Of a stretch of DNA of 64,000 nucleotides, positions 45,323 to 54,077 are shown piece by piece. The notes below the pieces were generated by a model. It was given only the letters and a program-made list of their open reading frames with translations, was not told where the DNA came from and made no database searches. Each line of letters starts with the position of its first letter. The first letter of the stretch is position 1. Source of the DNA: Rhodospirillales bacterium (GTDB lineage: Bacteria > Pseudomonadota > Alphaproteobacteria > Acetobacterales > Acetobacteraceae); assembly GCA_025352665.1 (NCBI GenBank), contig JANXSM010000118.1, positions 1-64,000 on the forward strand, in the 5' to 3' direction. The position numbers and the translations under genes were made by a program.

Positions 45323-48024
45323 GAATGCGCGGCAAGCCTGGCGAATAGCCGGTCGGGTGTGAACGGCAAATGGGCAAAGCGCAGTCCGGTGGCATTGGCT
45401 ATGGCGTTGGCGACCGCCGGGGCCACTGGATTGATGCCGCATTCCCCCTGCGACTTCGCCCCCAACGGCCCGATTGCATCGATCGTGTTGGCAAAGAAGA
45501 CATCAGTGTGCGGCGTATCGGCGAAGCTGGGGATGCGGCAGTTGCGCAGCTGCGGGTTGACCATGCGGCCTGCGTCGTCATGCACCATGTTTTCGATCAG
45601 CGCCCAGCCGTAGCCCATGGCAACGGCGCCATCGAGCTGGCCGCGGCACTGCATCGGATTGATCGGCTTGCCGATGTCTGCGGCATGCACGCTGTGCAGC
45701 ACTCGGATCTCGCCGGTGACACGTTGTACTGCGAGCCGCACGCCTTGCACGTTGAAGGCGATAGTACGTGGCGACAGATACGCCCGCCGGTTGACCGAAA
45801 AGCGATGGTCGACCGCGGTGCCAGCGGCGTGCAGTTCGCTCAGCGACAAACGGCGGTTGCCGCAAAATACGGCATCATTGTCGAGGCGGCACTGGTCGAG
45901 TGCCACGCCGGTGTGGCGGCTCGCGAACGCCAGGATATCCGCCATCATCGCCTCTGCGGCGAGGTGAACGGCCTTGCCGCCGACCACCGTGCCCGTGCTG
46001 GCAAAGGTGCCTGTGTCATATGGCGTGCGATCGGTATCGGCGTTGATGATGTCGATATCTTCGATGCGGGTGCCGAGAATATGGGCCGCGATCTGCTTGT
46101 GCGCGGTGGTGATGCCGTTGCCCATTTCTGTGGAGCCACAGGCGAGGTGATAGGTTCCGTTTGGCAGCAGCCGCATTTCGGCGCCGGACCGGTGTTCGGT
46201 CGGCGGCCCGCATTCCAGCATGGCCAGTGCCACGCCCTGGCCTTCCAACCAGTCAGCACCTTCGGGTTTCACAATACCGTTGCCCTTCGCAAGTTCCCGC
46301 TCGACGATATCCAGGCATTCGTCGATGCCGTGGCTGCCGAAGCTGGCATCGCTCGGCTCCTGCCAGATCGATTCGATATTATCGCCTGGCATCACCACGT
46401 TGCGACGGCGCATGGCGAACGGATCGATGCCGAGCAAGACTGCCAGTTCGTCGATCGCTTGTTCAATGGCGAAGGTGGTCTGCGAGGCGCCGTAGCCGCG
46501 AAATCCACCAGCGGGCGTCATGTTTGTATAAACCGCGTGGCCGATGCCCTTTTTGTTCTTGCACCGATATGCGGCGATCGGGCTCGCCATCGCGGCCCCC
46601 AAGGTTTCGCTGCCGTGGCCGCCATAGGCGCCAGTGTTGGAAACAACCTCCACGTCCATCGCTGTGATCGTGCCGTCCTTGCGGGCGCCGATTTTTACCT
46701 TGGTGGTCATCTGATGGCGCGTGGTGGCGGCTATGAACTCCTCTTCGCGGGTCCATTCCCAACTCACGGGTCGGTTCAGCTTGATGGTGGCGAACAGCAC
46801 GAGATCCTCAGACACCATCTCCTGCTTGCCGCCAAAGCCACCGCCCACTCTTTCGGTGAACACATGCAGGTCGCGCGCGGGAATCCCCATGACATAGGCG
46901 AGCTTCTTCTGGGCAGCGAACGGCGCCTGCGAGCTGGTGCGGACATGCCAGCGGTTGTCAGCGCCCTTCCAGGCGATCGAACCATGCGTTTCCAAATGGA
47001 CATGCTGCGCGCGAGTGGTCGAATAGGTCTGCTCGTGAATGGCGAAGGCCTCGGCAAAGCCCTGGGCGACATCGCCGATCTCGCCTGCCAGCGTGCAGAA
47101 GATGTTGCCGCTGTTGGACAGATGGTCCTTCGCGTGCAGCTGGGGTGCGCCTGGCTGCATCGCGACCACCGGGTCGAATACCGCCGGCAAGATTTCGTAT
47201 TCGACCTCGAGTGCGCGGCAGCCGGCCTCGGCCGCGGCCTCCGTCTCGGCCACCACGGCTGCCACGCGTTGGCCCACGAAACGTACGACATCGTCGAGCA
47301 GCATCATGTCATCAGGGTCGACCAGATGGTCTTCGTGCAAGGCCGAGCTAAACAGCCGCTTTGGCACATCTTCCCAGGTGTACACAGCAACGACGCCTGG
47401 AATCGACAGCGCCTGGCTGCGGTCGATCCCGGTGATCCTGGCGTGGGCGTGCGGCGAGCGGAGCACCTTGAGGTGCAACAGGTTCGCCACTGCAATGTCC
47501 ATCGTATAGCGCGCGCGGCCAGTGAGGATTTCGCTGGTGAAGGGGTTTGCAAGGCTTGCGCCGAGCGCGTTCCCCGCGACGTCTGGCTCGATATTGCACG
47601 TGCCATGCAATGCATCGTTGATCGATCGATAGCCAGTGCAGCGGCAGAGGTTGCCCTTCAGCGCGTGGGGCAGGTCCGCGCGCTGGGCGTCGGTGAATGT
47701 CACCGCGGTCATGATCATGCCGGCGGCGCAGAAGCCGCATTGAAAGGCCTGGGCGTCATGAAAGGCCTTTTGCATCGGGTGCCATTCGCCGGTCTCGGCA
47801 AGTCCCTCGATGGTGGTGATCTTGCAGCCGTCGCCGCGGAAGGCGGGCACCAGGCAGGAATGGAACGGCTTCCCGTCGATATGCACGGTGCAGGCGCCGC
47901 AGTCGCCGGCGTCGCAGCCTTTCTTGACACCAAACACATCGAGACTGCGCAAAAAGCTGCGCAGGCACTCGCCCGGCTGTGGCTCGGCCGCGTAAAGCCG
48001 TCCGTTCACGTCATACCGGCTCAT
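45319..48024 (-). CDS. Molybdenum hydroxylase, fused [2Fe-2S] and molybdopterin subunit (xanthine dehydrogenase family)
   Basis: A 901-residue enzyme. Residues 1-150 bind two [2Fe-2S] clusters: the plant-type [11 protein letters not shown] and the helical CGFC...CRCTGY. The rest is the aldehyde oxidase/xanthine dehydrogenase Moco-binding part, with the a/b hammerhead ([11 protein letters not shown]), [28 protein letters not shown] and the catalytic-Glu region [14 protein letters not shown] near the C-terminus. The Fe-S and Moco parts are fused, while FAD is on the separate gene upstream (48,021). Substrate (purine, aldehyde or N-heterocycle) cannot be told. Both neighbours overlap it by four bases. 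Confidence 0.9.
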   Translation of the reverse strand: MSRYDVNGRLYAAEPQPGECLRSFLRSLDVFGVKKGCDAGDCGACTVHIDGKPFHSCLVPAFRGDGCKITTIEGLAETGEWHPMQKAFHDAQAFQCGFCAAGMIMTAVTFTDAQRADLPHALKGNLCRCTGYRSINDALHGTCNIEPDVAGNALGASLANPFTSEILTGRARYTMDIAVANLLHLKVLRSPHAHARITGIDRSQALSIPGVVAVYTWEDVPKRLFSSALHEDHLVDPDDMMLLDDVVRFVGQRVAAVVAETEAAAEAGCRALEVEYEILPAVFDPVVAMQPGAPQLHAKDHLSNSGNIFCTLAGEIGDVAQGFAEAFAIHEQTYSTTRAQHVHLETHGSIAWKGADNRWHVRTSSQAPFAAQKKLAYVMGIPARDLHVFTERVGGGFGGKQEMVSEDLVLFATIKLNRPVSWEWTREEEFIAATTRHQMTTKVKIGARKDGTITAMDVEVVSNTGAYGGHGSETLGAAMASPIAAYRCKNKKGIGHAVYTNMTPAGGFRGYGASQTTFAIEQAIDELAVLLGIDPFAMRRRNVVMPGDNIESIWQEPSDASFGSHGIDECLDIVERELAKGNGIVKPEGADWLEGQGVALAMLECGPPTEHRSGAEMRLLPNGTYHLACGSTEMGNGITTAHKQIAAHILGTRIEDIDIINADTDRTPYDTGTFASTGTVVGGKAVHLAAEAMMADILAFASRHTGVALDQCRLDNDAVFCGNRRLSLSELHAAGTAVDHRFSVNRRAYLSPRTIAFNVQGVRLAVQRVTGEIRVLHSVHAADIGKPINPMQCRGQLDGAVAMGYGWALIENMVHDDAGRMVNPQLRNCRIPSFADTPHTDVFFANTIDAIGPLGAKSQGECGINPVAPAVANAIANATGLRFAHLPFTPDRLFARLAAHS

Positions 48025-48836
48025 GCCAGCTCCGCGCGGATCTGTTCCGCCAAATAGGGGGTGATGTGTTGTCTATATGCGGCTGAGCCATGCACATCTT
48101 GGAAATACGCATCAAGCGGCAAACGCCGGTCGAGAGCGTGGCGCAGTTCATCGGTTGTGGGGAACGCGGTGAAGCGGAGCTGGATTGGCCGCGGCGTGGC
48201 CGCAGTGACGGTAAGCAAGAAGTCGCTGCCATCTTCGGCGACAGTGGCCAGGACCAGGGCGGCCGATCGGCCAAGCTGGGTGAGCGAGACCTGGCGCATG
48301 GCGGCTCGTTTGGCCAAGGCTGAGGCTGGCAAATGAATGGAGCGCATCAGCTCGCCGTGCTGCAGCACGTTCTGATGATCGCCGGTGACGAAATCCACCA
48401 CGGAAACTTCGCGCGGTGGGCCGTTCTGTGGCCATAATGTGCAGACACCTTCCAATGCTGCGGTCAGCGAGATCATGGCGCCCGCCGGCAACGACATGCA
48501 GATGTTGCCGCCGATGGTTGCGGCATTCCATATTTTGAACGACATCAGAAAAGCGTTGATGCAGTCGTGGAACAGTGAAGCCGCCTGCCACGCCGGCGGG
48601 GTTACGAATGCATGAAGCTCGGCCACTCGGCAGGTCGCTGCGATCTCAAGGCCGCTTTCGGTGGCGGAAAGCGACGTCCAGCCCATGCTCTCGAGATCGA
48701 TCAGCGTGTCCACGGCCACCTGGGGCTCTGAAAACAGCCACGTACCGCCGGCCAGAAACGAATATCCGTCCCGCCAGACGCCGATGTCCGCAAGCGACGA
48801 GGGCCGCTTCAGCTCGGTGATCGTGTTGAGATTCAT
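48021..48836 (-). CDS. FAD-binding subunit of molybdenum hydroxylase (CoxM/XdhB type)
   Basis: A 271-residue FAD-binding protein of the CO dehydrogenase M/xanthine dehydrogenase B family. FAD motifs are FLAGGTWLF near residues 27-35 and TIGGNICMSLPAGAM near 110. A CO_deh_flav_C domain follows. It is the first gene of the operon FAD subunit - fused Mo subunit - ABM protein and overlaps the next gene by four bases. It passes electrons from the Fe-S clusters to an acceptor. Confidence 0.9.
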   Translation of the reverse strand: MNLNTITELKRPSSLADIGVWRDGYSFLAGGTWLFSEPQVAVDTLIDLESMGWTSLSATESGLEIAATCRVAELHAFVTPPAWQAASLFHDCINAFLMSFKIWNAATIGGNICMSLPAGAMISLTAALEGVCTLWPQNGPPREVSVVDFVTGDHQNVLQHGELMRSIHLPASALAKRAAMRQVSLTQLGRSAALVLATVAEDGSDFLLTVTAATPRPIQLRFTAFPTTDELRHALDRRLPLDAYFQDVHGSAAYRQHITPYLAEQIRAELA

Positions 48837-49020
48837 GATTTGGACAATTCGCCCCTGAAAACCTCGTAGTCGAGATCATGCCTGCCTCCTGGGATGATAT
48901 CTCGTTGCAATGGCGCATGTGGCCCCCTTGGCCATCAAAAAGCTGTGAACTTTGAGGCTCTCCGTCATGCCTGAGGACTTCCCAGCAGGTCGCATGGATG
49001 CGCGACGGCTTGCCCACCTG

Positions 49021-49200
49021 GTCGTCGGCGGTGTCGCGCAACTCTGCGATATCGGCATCGCTCACCAGGCGCACCGTCGCGCCGATCAGGCGGATTTCGA
49101 CTGCCTGGCGGACCTGCAGCATCTCGGCGGTTTCGCATGCCGCGCCAAGCAGGCCGAACATGAGGTTGTCGAGCAGCAGGGCGAAGGAGAAGGGGGCCAC
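49021..49200 (-). pseudogene. GntR regulator FCD-domain fragment
   Basis: One minus-strand frame reads LLLDNLMFGLLGAACETAEMLQVRQAVEIRLIGATVRLVSDADIAELRD (in pieces), matching the start of an FCD effector domain (ExxxVRxxxExxxxxxAaxrasdxDiaeLr). The HTH part is absent and no full gene can be built. It may be the leftover of a regulator for the molybdenum hydroxylase operon downstream of it. The surrounding 48,837-49,020 shows nothing else. Confidence 0.4.
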
Positions 49201-49496
49201 GGCCGGCGCTGGTATCATCGCGATGGATGCCACCAATCGCGCGTGGCCGGTTCCGCTGGCCGGGTTGATCGCGGCCGTGCCTGCCGCGGGCAGGCTGGCG
49301 ATGGCAGAATGTGCGTCCCTGGCAGACACCTGGGCGGCGATCACCGGCGGTACCGATCTCGTGGGCTCGACCTTGTCCGGTTGTACCGGGGGCCCGGTGC
49401 GCGTGCTGCCCGACTTCGATCCTGTGCGGTCCATCGCCTATCTCGGCGTGCCCGTGGCGGAGGGTCGTTACAACGCGCCGCCCCTGGGGCGACTGA
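49201..49496. other. Gene-poor junction before the Hint-protein pseudogene
   Basis: No convincing gene. One plus-strand frame contains DPVRSIAYLGVPVAEGRYNAPPLG, which loosely recalls the N-terminus of type-B carboxylesterases, but no further part of such an enzyme follows. An in-frame stop at 49,494 separates this stretch from the repeat-rich protein that starts abruptly next to it. Confidence 0.3.
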
Positions 49497-52059
49497 CGCG
49501 ATGCGCGCCGGGCGACCAGCGAGACCGTGCAGAGCGGTGGCACGCTGAACGTCAGGGGCGGGGCGGTAGCCGTCAACACCACCATTTTCGGCGGCACGGT
49601 GAAACTGCTGACCGCCCAGGCCACCTTGCCCGGCAGCCTCGGCTTCAGCGGCCCTGGCACGCTGGACATACTGGCCCTGAGCTCTGCCGGCGCATGCGAC
49701 CAGGCGGTCATCTCCGGCTTTTACTCAGGCGACGTCATCAATCTCGCAGCGTTCGGCACCGGCGCCGCGCTCTCAACCACCAACTCGGGCGGCAACACCA
49801 TCGCCACCGTAACCAGCGGCGGTAACAGCGAAGCCCTGGTGTTTTCAGGCTCAGTCGCCGCCAACCTCAGCCTGACCAGCAGCGGTGGCAGCGCCGAGAT
49901 CGCTTATGCCAGCGCGCCGACCACCACCGTCTATGCGCCGGGCGACCTCGTGCTCAGCATCTACGGCACCAGCGTCGTCGGCCTCGACCAGGCTGCCCCG
50001 ATCACGCTCGAGGGAGTCACCATCACCGGCCAGGTTGTCCGCATCCAGGTGCTGCCACAGACGACCACGGTCGTGAACGGGGTCACCGAATACGCAATTT
50101 CGGGCGAATACGAGTCGGCGTCCGAGGGCATTCTGACGCTATCGACCGACGGCAAGTCGCTGACCATCCTGGGCTACGGCGTCAATGCATCGGCCTTCAA
50201 CGCGGCCAACGGTGCCGATGGCACCGAGGGTGTGTTCGTCGCCGCCGACGGCGCCAGCACGGCGACTGCGATCTACAATGGCAAGACCGACGTGCGCGAT
50301 GTCGAAATCATCAACGGGCAGCTGTATGTCTCGATCGACAGCAAGCTGAACGGCGGCGCCGGAGTCTACACTTTCGGCACCACTTTGCCGACCGGCACCA
50401 CCACGGCCGCGGTTTTTCCGGGCGTCGGCGCCAGCATTGTGCTCACCGCGGGCCAGGCGAACAGCGTCAACGGTGCCGCCGTCGGCACCAGCGTCAACCT
50501 CAGTCCCGAGCAGTATTTCTTTGCCGACGCGACCACGTTGCACGTCGCCGACGGCGGCTCGCAGAAATGGAGCCAAGTGGGCGGCACGTGGGTGTTCGAC
50601 CACATGCTGTCGAAAGGGCTCAATCAGGTTGTCGATACCGCGAGCAGCGGCACCACCGGCCTGGTCGGGCTCACCGGCACGGTCGATGGCAATGGCAACG
50701 TCATTCTCTACACCACCAACGAAACGGTGGCTGAAACCGATCCGACGTATCTCGACGGCATCACCGACACGCTGGCCGCGACCACTCTGCCGACCGGCGA
50801 GACATTCACGCTGCTTGAAACCGCAGCGCCCGGCACACTGATCCGCGGCGTCGCCTTCGCGCCGACGTCAGCCGGCACCACGCCGCAGGTGTCGACCACG
50901 ATCACCGTATCCTCCGGCACCACCTCGGCTGGGCTTACGGTTGCCAACTGTGCCAGTGATCGTGCAGACCGGCGGCACGATCACTGGCACCACGCTGCTG
51001 TCGGGTGCTGCGACCAATATCGCCTTGGGCGCCATCGACCCGGGCAGCTTCATCGCCCACGGCGCGAGTTGGCTGGTGGTGTGGTCGGCCAATGGCGACA
51101 CGATCGGCGGCAGCCAGACCGTCAGCGGGGCGACCGCGATCGTCACCAACGAAACCATAGAGAATGGCGGCGTGCTGAACCTGTTCCTCAAGGGAGGCAT
51201 CGCCAGCGGCACCATCGAGGCGACGACCGTCGTCAGCAGCGGCTACGGCGACCTCGGCGTGATCTCGGCCTTCGGCGCGACCGATGTGATCGACGAGCAG
51301 CTGATCAGCGCGACGGGTGCGGCCCTGGTGACCACAACCTCCAGCGGCAACAGGGTGGAAACGATCTCGGGCGGCACCTTCCCCGAATCGTTTATCTTCG
51401 CCGGCACCGCGGTCGCAGCCAACATCGCCATGGTCGCCGACGGAACCGGCGGCGCCGAACTGGTCAATGTCGCCTGCTTCGCCTCCGGCACCCACATCCG
51501 CACGATCGCCGGCGAGGTCGCGGTCGAGCACCTGCGGGTAGGCGACATCGTGATGACCGCGAATGGAGGCGCACGGCCGTTGATCTGGCTTGGCAGCCGC
51601 ACGCTTCACCCCGCCGACTATGGCAACGAAAGCAACATCGTCCCGATCCGCATCGCAGCCGGCGCCTTGGGGCCGGGGCTTCCGGCGCGCGACCTGCTAC
51701 TGAGCCGGGAACACGCCATATCGACCGAAGGCGCCCTGATTCCGGTGGGCGAGCTGGTTAATGGTTGCTCCATCAACCCGGTCTCGGTCGAGCAGATCAC
51801 CTACTGGCATATCGAGCTCGACGAGCACGACGTGCTTTTCGCCGAGGGCCTGCCGGCGGAAAGGCACCTCGAGAACGACAACCACGAGGACTTTGAAGGC
51901 GGTGCCACCGTGAACATGCAGCCGCTGCGGAACGGCTCCGAGGGGGCTTCGACGATGACCTGCGCACTCGTCCGCCGGCAGGGCTTCGAGGTCGAGCTGA
52001 TGCGCTCCATACTGTGGAGTTGCATCGAACTGCAACGAGAGGCCGCTCTCGCCGCCTAG
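49497..52059 (+). pseudogene. Hint-domain surface protein with autotransporter-like repeats, truncated and frameshifted
   Basis: The open frame starts mid-repeat (ATSETVQSGGTLNVRGGAVAVNTT), so the true N-terminus is lost. Gly/Thr/Ser-rich AidA-like repeats continue to about 50,935 (SSGTTSAGLTV), where the frame shifts. A second frame goes on from about 50,941 (VIVQTGGTITGTTLLSGA) to 52,059. The C-terminal part is a Hint_2 domain: ACFASGTHIRTIAGEVAVEHLRVGDIV, LLSREHAI and HIELDEHDVLFAEGLPAE. Such proteins are secreted surface proteins in Acetobacteraceae and relatives. Sequencing error could explain the shift. The TAG stop is the left end of the element at 52,057. Confidence 0.75.
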
Positions 52060-52161
52060 AGCCTGATGACTGAAGGTGGAATCACCGAAAGGTCTGAAAC
52101 ACGCCATAAAACAAAGAGCTTGAGCGGGATGACGTCGCCTATCAGACGTCATCCCGCTCAA
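52057..52161 (+). repeat. Double-hairpin element, copy 4
   Basis: TAGAGCCTGATGACT opens the left hairpin, which is partly decayed but keeps the GGTC-TGA bulge region. An ATAAAACAAAGAG linker and a 17-bp right hairpin (TTGAGCGGGATGACGTC, loop GCCTATCA) follow. The right end is CAA instead of CTA. The first TAG is the stop codon of the Hint protein. The 138 bases to the next gene hold no gene. Confidence 0.8.
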
Positions 52162-52299
52162 GTCCTCGGCGATCCTCAGATTGCGGCGTGCTGCAGGACC
52201 GATGATGCTCGAGCGGCGTGCTCCAGGCCGGTGTTGCTGGAATCCCGCCGATGCTATGCTACACAGCCTGATGATCGGCTGAAGGCGGAAGGGACGACG

Positions 52300-53166
52300 A
52301 TGAATTCCATGGAACAGACAGGTGCTGCACCTGGTGCCCGGCCGGCTCAGAGCCCGTTCAAGGCGCGCAAGACCCTGATCTTCGCCAACGACAAATCCAG
52401 CGGCAAGACCACCACGGCAAACGCCGTGCTGGTTAGCCTGCTGCAGCGCTACCCGATCCTGATGCGCAGCATCGACGTGCGCGAATACGAGCGCCAGCCG
52501 CGCCTGTCGCTGATCTTCAAGAAGGAGGATGGGTTCAACTCCATCATGCATCGCGACGCGCGCAACGGGGCGGCCTTCGACATGGCGCGCGAACTAGCCT
52601 ACGACCCCAATGCCACCCCGTGGGACGATCTGCTGTACGACATCGGCATTGGCAATCTAATCGTCGACCTCGGCTCCAACACCTTCTCCGAAATCTGCCG
52701 GATCCTAGATGACGAGCCACGGCCAATCTTCCCCGATGGCGGCGACCGCGTGGGCATCGTGGTGCCGGTGACCACGGCGGCCGACAGTCTCGAGTCGGGC
52801 ATGGCCGCGATCGATCATGTCAGCAGTTGGGGGCCGCGAACGCATATCTTCATCGTCGAACAGGAATATCTCGGCCGCTTCAGCGCTGATATTTCGGATT
52901 GGACGAGCTACCGTGACCGTATGGTGGCCGCCGACCCCTCGCGCGTCCAGGTGATCCGCATCGAGAAGTTGCTGGTGGCCGACATCGGCTCCGTGGTGTT
53001 CCAGCGCATCGACAAGATCGTGGAGAATGCCCAGTCCATGCTGCGCTCGGACAAGCTTACCGGCGCTGCCCTGCTGCGCGCCCTGCGCCAGGCTCGGGCC
53101 GAAATCTCTTGGGGCAACCGCACGCTGGACGCGATGAAGCCGATCGCCGACTGGTTCGCCAACTGA
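52300..53166 (+). CDS. ParA/MinD-like P-loop nucleotide-binding protein
   Basis: A 288-residue protein with a Walker A motif NDKSSGKTTTANAVL near residues 30-44 and the switch-like sequence LIVDLGSNTFSE. The overall layout is that of SIMIBI ATPases used by plasmids and integrative elements. The signature Lys of ParA is offset (DKSSGKT instead of KGGVGKT). There is no ParB-type gene nearby. ATG 52,300 is taken as start; the frame from 52,066 runs through the repeat. Its job is unknown; partition, conjugation or polysaccharide machinery are all possible. Confidence 0.7.
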   Translation: MNSMEQTGAAPGARPAQSPFKARKTLIFANDKSSGKTTTANAVLVSLLQRYPILMRSIDVREYERQPRLSLIFKKEDGFNSIMHRDARNGAAFDMARELAYDPNATPWDDLLYDIGIGNLIVDLGSNTFSEICRILDDEPRPIFPDGGDRVGIVVPVTTAADSLESGMAAIDHVSSWGPRTHIFIVEQEYLGRFSADISDWTSYRDRMVAADPSRVQVIRIEKLLVADIGSVVFQRIDKIVENAQSMLRSDKLTGAALLRALRQARAEISWGNRTLDAMKPIADWFAN

Positions 53167-53414
53167 GCCAATCCGCCGTGGCGGACGGGGCGAGCCAGGA
53201 TCTGAACAACCGGGTAACCATCATTGGCCGGATGATAGCCATGTTTGCCGTACTGCAGTGCCGCCCCAACCGGGCTGCGATCGCACCACCAAATTGGTGC
53301 ATGGACAGGTTGGCGGCGAAGATATGCCATCCCCAGGTTACGACTATCCTGCTAGCTTTAGGCTTACTGCCAGAATACGTCTCCTCGGCCGCCGGGTCCC
53401 TTCTTCGGGTGAAC

Positions 53415-53569
53415 TAGGAGCCCGTCTGAGTAATCGCTTACGTAAGCACACCGCGCAACATTGGTTCGCAGCCGAGGCGGCGCTGATTATTTTTAGAATC
53501 AGCCTGCCCCCTCTGAAGCAAGCCTCTTTCGTTTTTCGTTACGGCCATGATTACTCAGACAGGCTCCTA
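53415..53569. mobile_element. 155-bp MITE with 20-bp inverted repeats
   Basis: TAGGAGCCCGTCTGAGTAAT at 53,415-53,434 and ATTACTCAGACAGGCTCCTA at 53,550-53,569 are inverted repeats with one mismatch. CTAG stands at both ends, which fits a TA target duplication of the IS630/Tc1-mariner type. The interior codes for nothing. It overlaps the broken 3' end of an IS630-like transposase fragment. The upstream gap 53,167-53,414 shows nothing. Confidence 0.7.
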
Positions 53570-53802
53570 GCCGTGGCTGCAGCCGGGTCAGGCGCCGGGC
53601 GCGACACCAGGCCGTCCGCGCCCGGCTCGTTATAGCGCAGCACCCAATCACGCAGGGTTTGCCGATCCATCCCCGCCTGGCGGGCCGCGTCCTCGCGCGA
53701 ACGGCCTTCCAAGATCATGGCGAGCGCCAAAAGCCGTCGACTTTGTGATGAATTCCGGCTCGTGACTGCCAAATCACGCAGACCAGCCGCTGTATGGTCC
53801 AT
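53551..53802 (-). pseudogene. IS630-like transposase N-terminal fragment
   Basis: An 83-codon frame with the helix-turn-helix N-terminus of IS630-type transposases: RRLLALAMILEGRSREDAARQAGMDRQTLRDWVLRYNEPGADGL. It ends ATARSLSE inside the terminal repeat of the MITE at 53,415-53,569, so the DDE domain has been cut off. The stretch 53,803-54,077 upstream holds no gene. Confidence 0.75.
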
Positions 53803-54077
53803 CCGTGTCACCTTTACCGCCGCAGCCAGCTCATGCTTCAACGCGGAGAAACGACCGCACGCTCTGAGAATCAGGCTCTCAACGCTTTGGGAATCCCGGT
53901 GTATCAAGAATTGCGGCGGGTGGTATGAGCCACGCATCCCCTGGTCGTTCGTCGGGCATGGGCCCGTTGTATTCAGCCGGGCGACCATCGCGGGGTGCGA
54001 GGGCTGGGTAATGCGAGTAGACGCCGCCCGACAGTTGATCGGAAATCAAATCGGTGGTGCTGCCGCCAGGCAGTAGG

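Noticed and set aside
45370-48057. An 895-codon open frame on the plus strand
   Set aside because: It is antisense to the molybdenum hydroxylase gene, whose motifs are unmistakable. Its His/Gly/Ala-rich translation is the mirror of GC-rich codon use.
49370-49500. Carboxylesterase type-B gene start
   Set aside because: Only a short resemblance (YLGVPVAEGRYNAPPLG); no catalytic Ser region follows and the frame closes.
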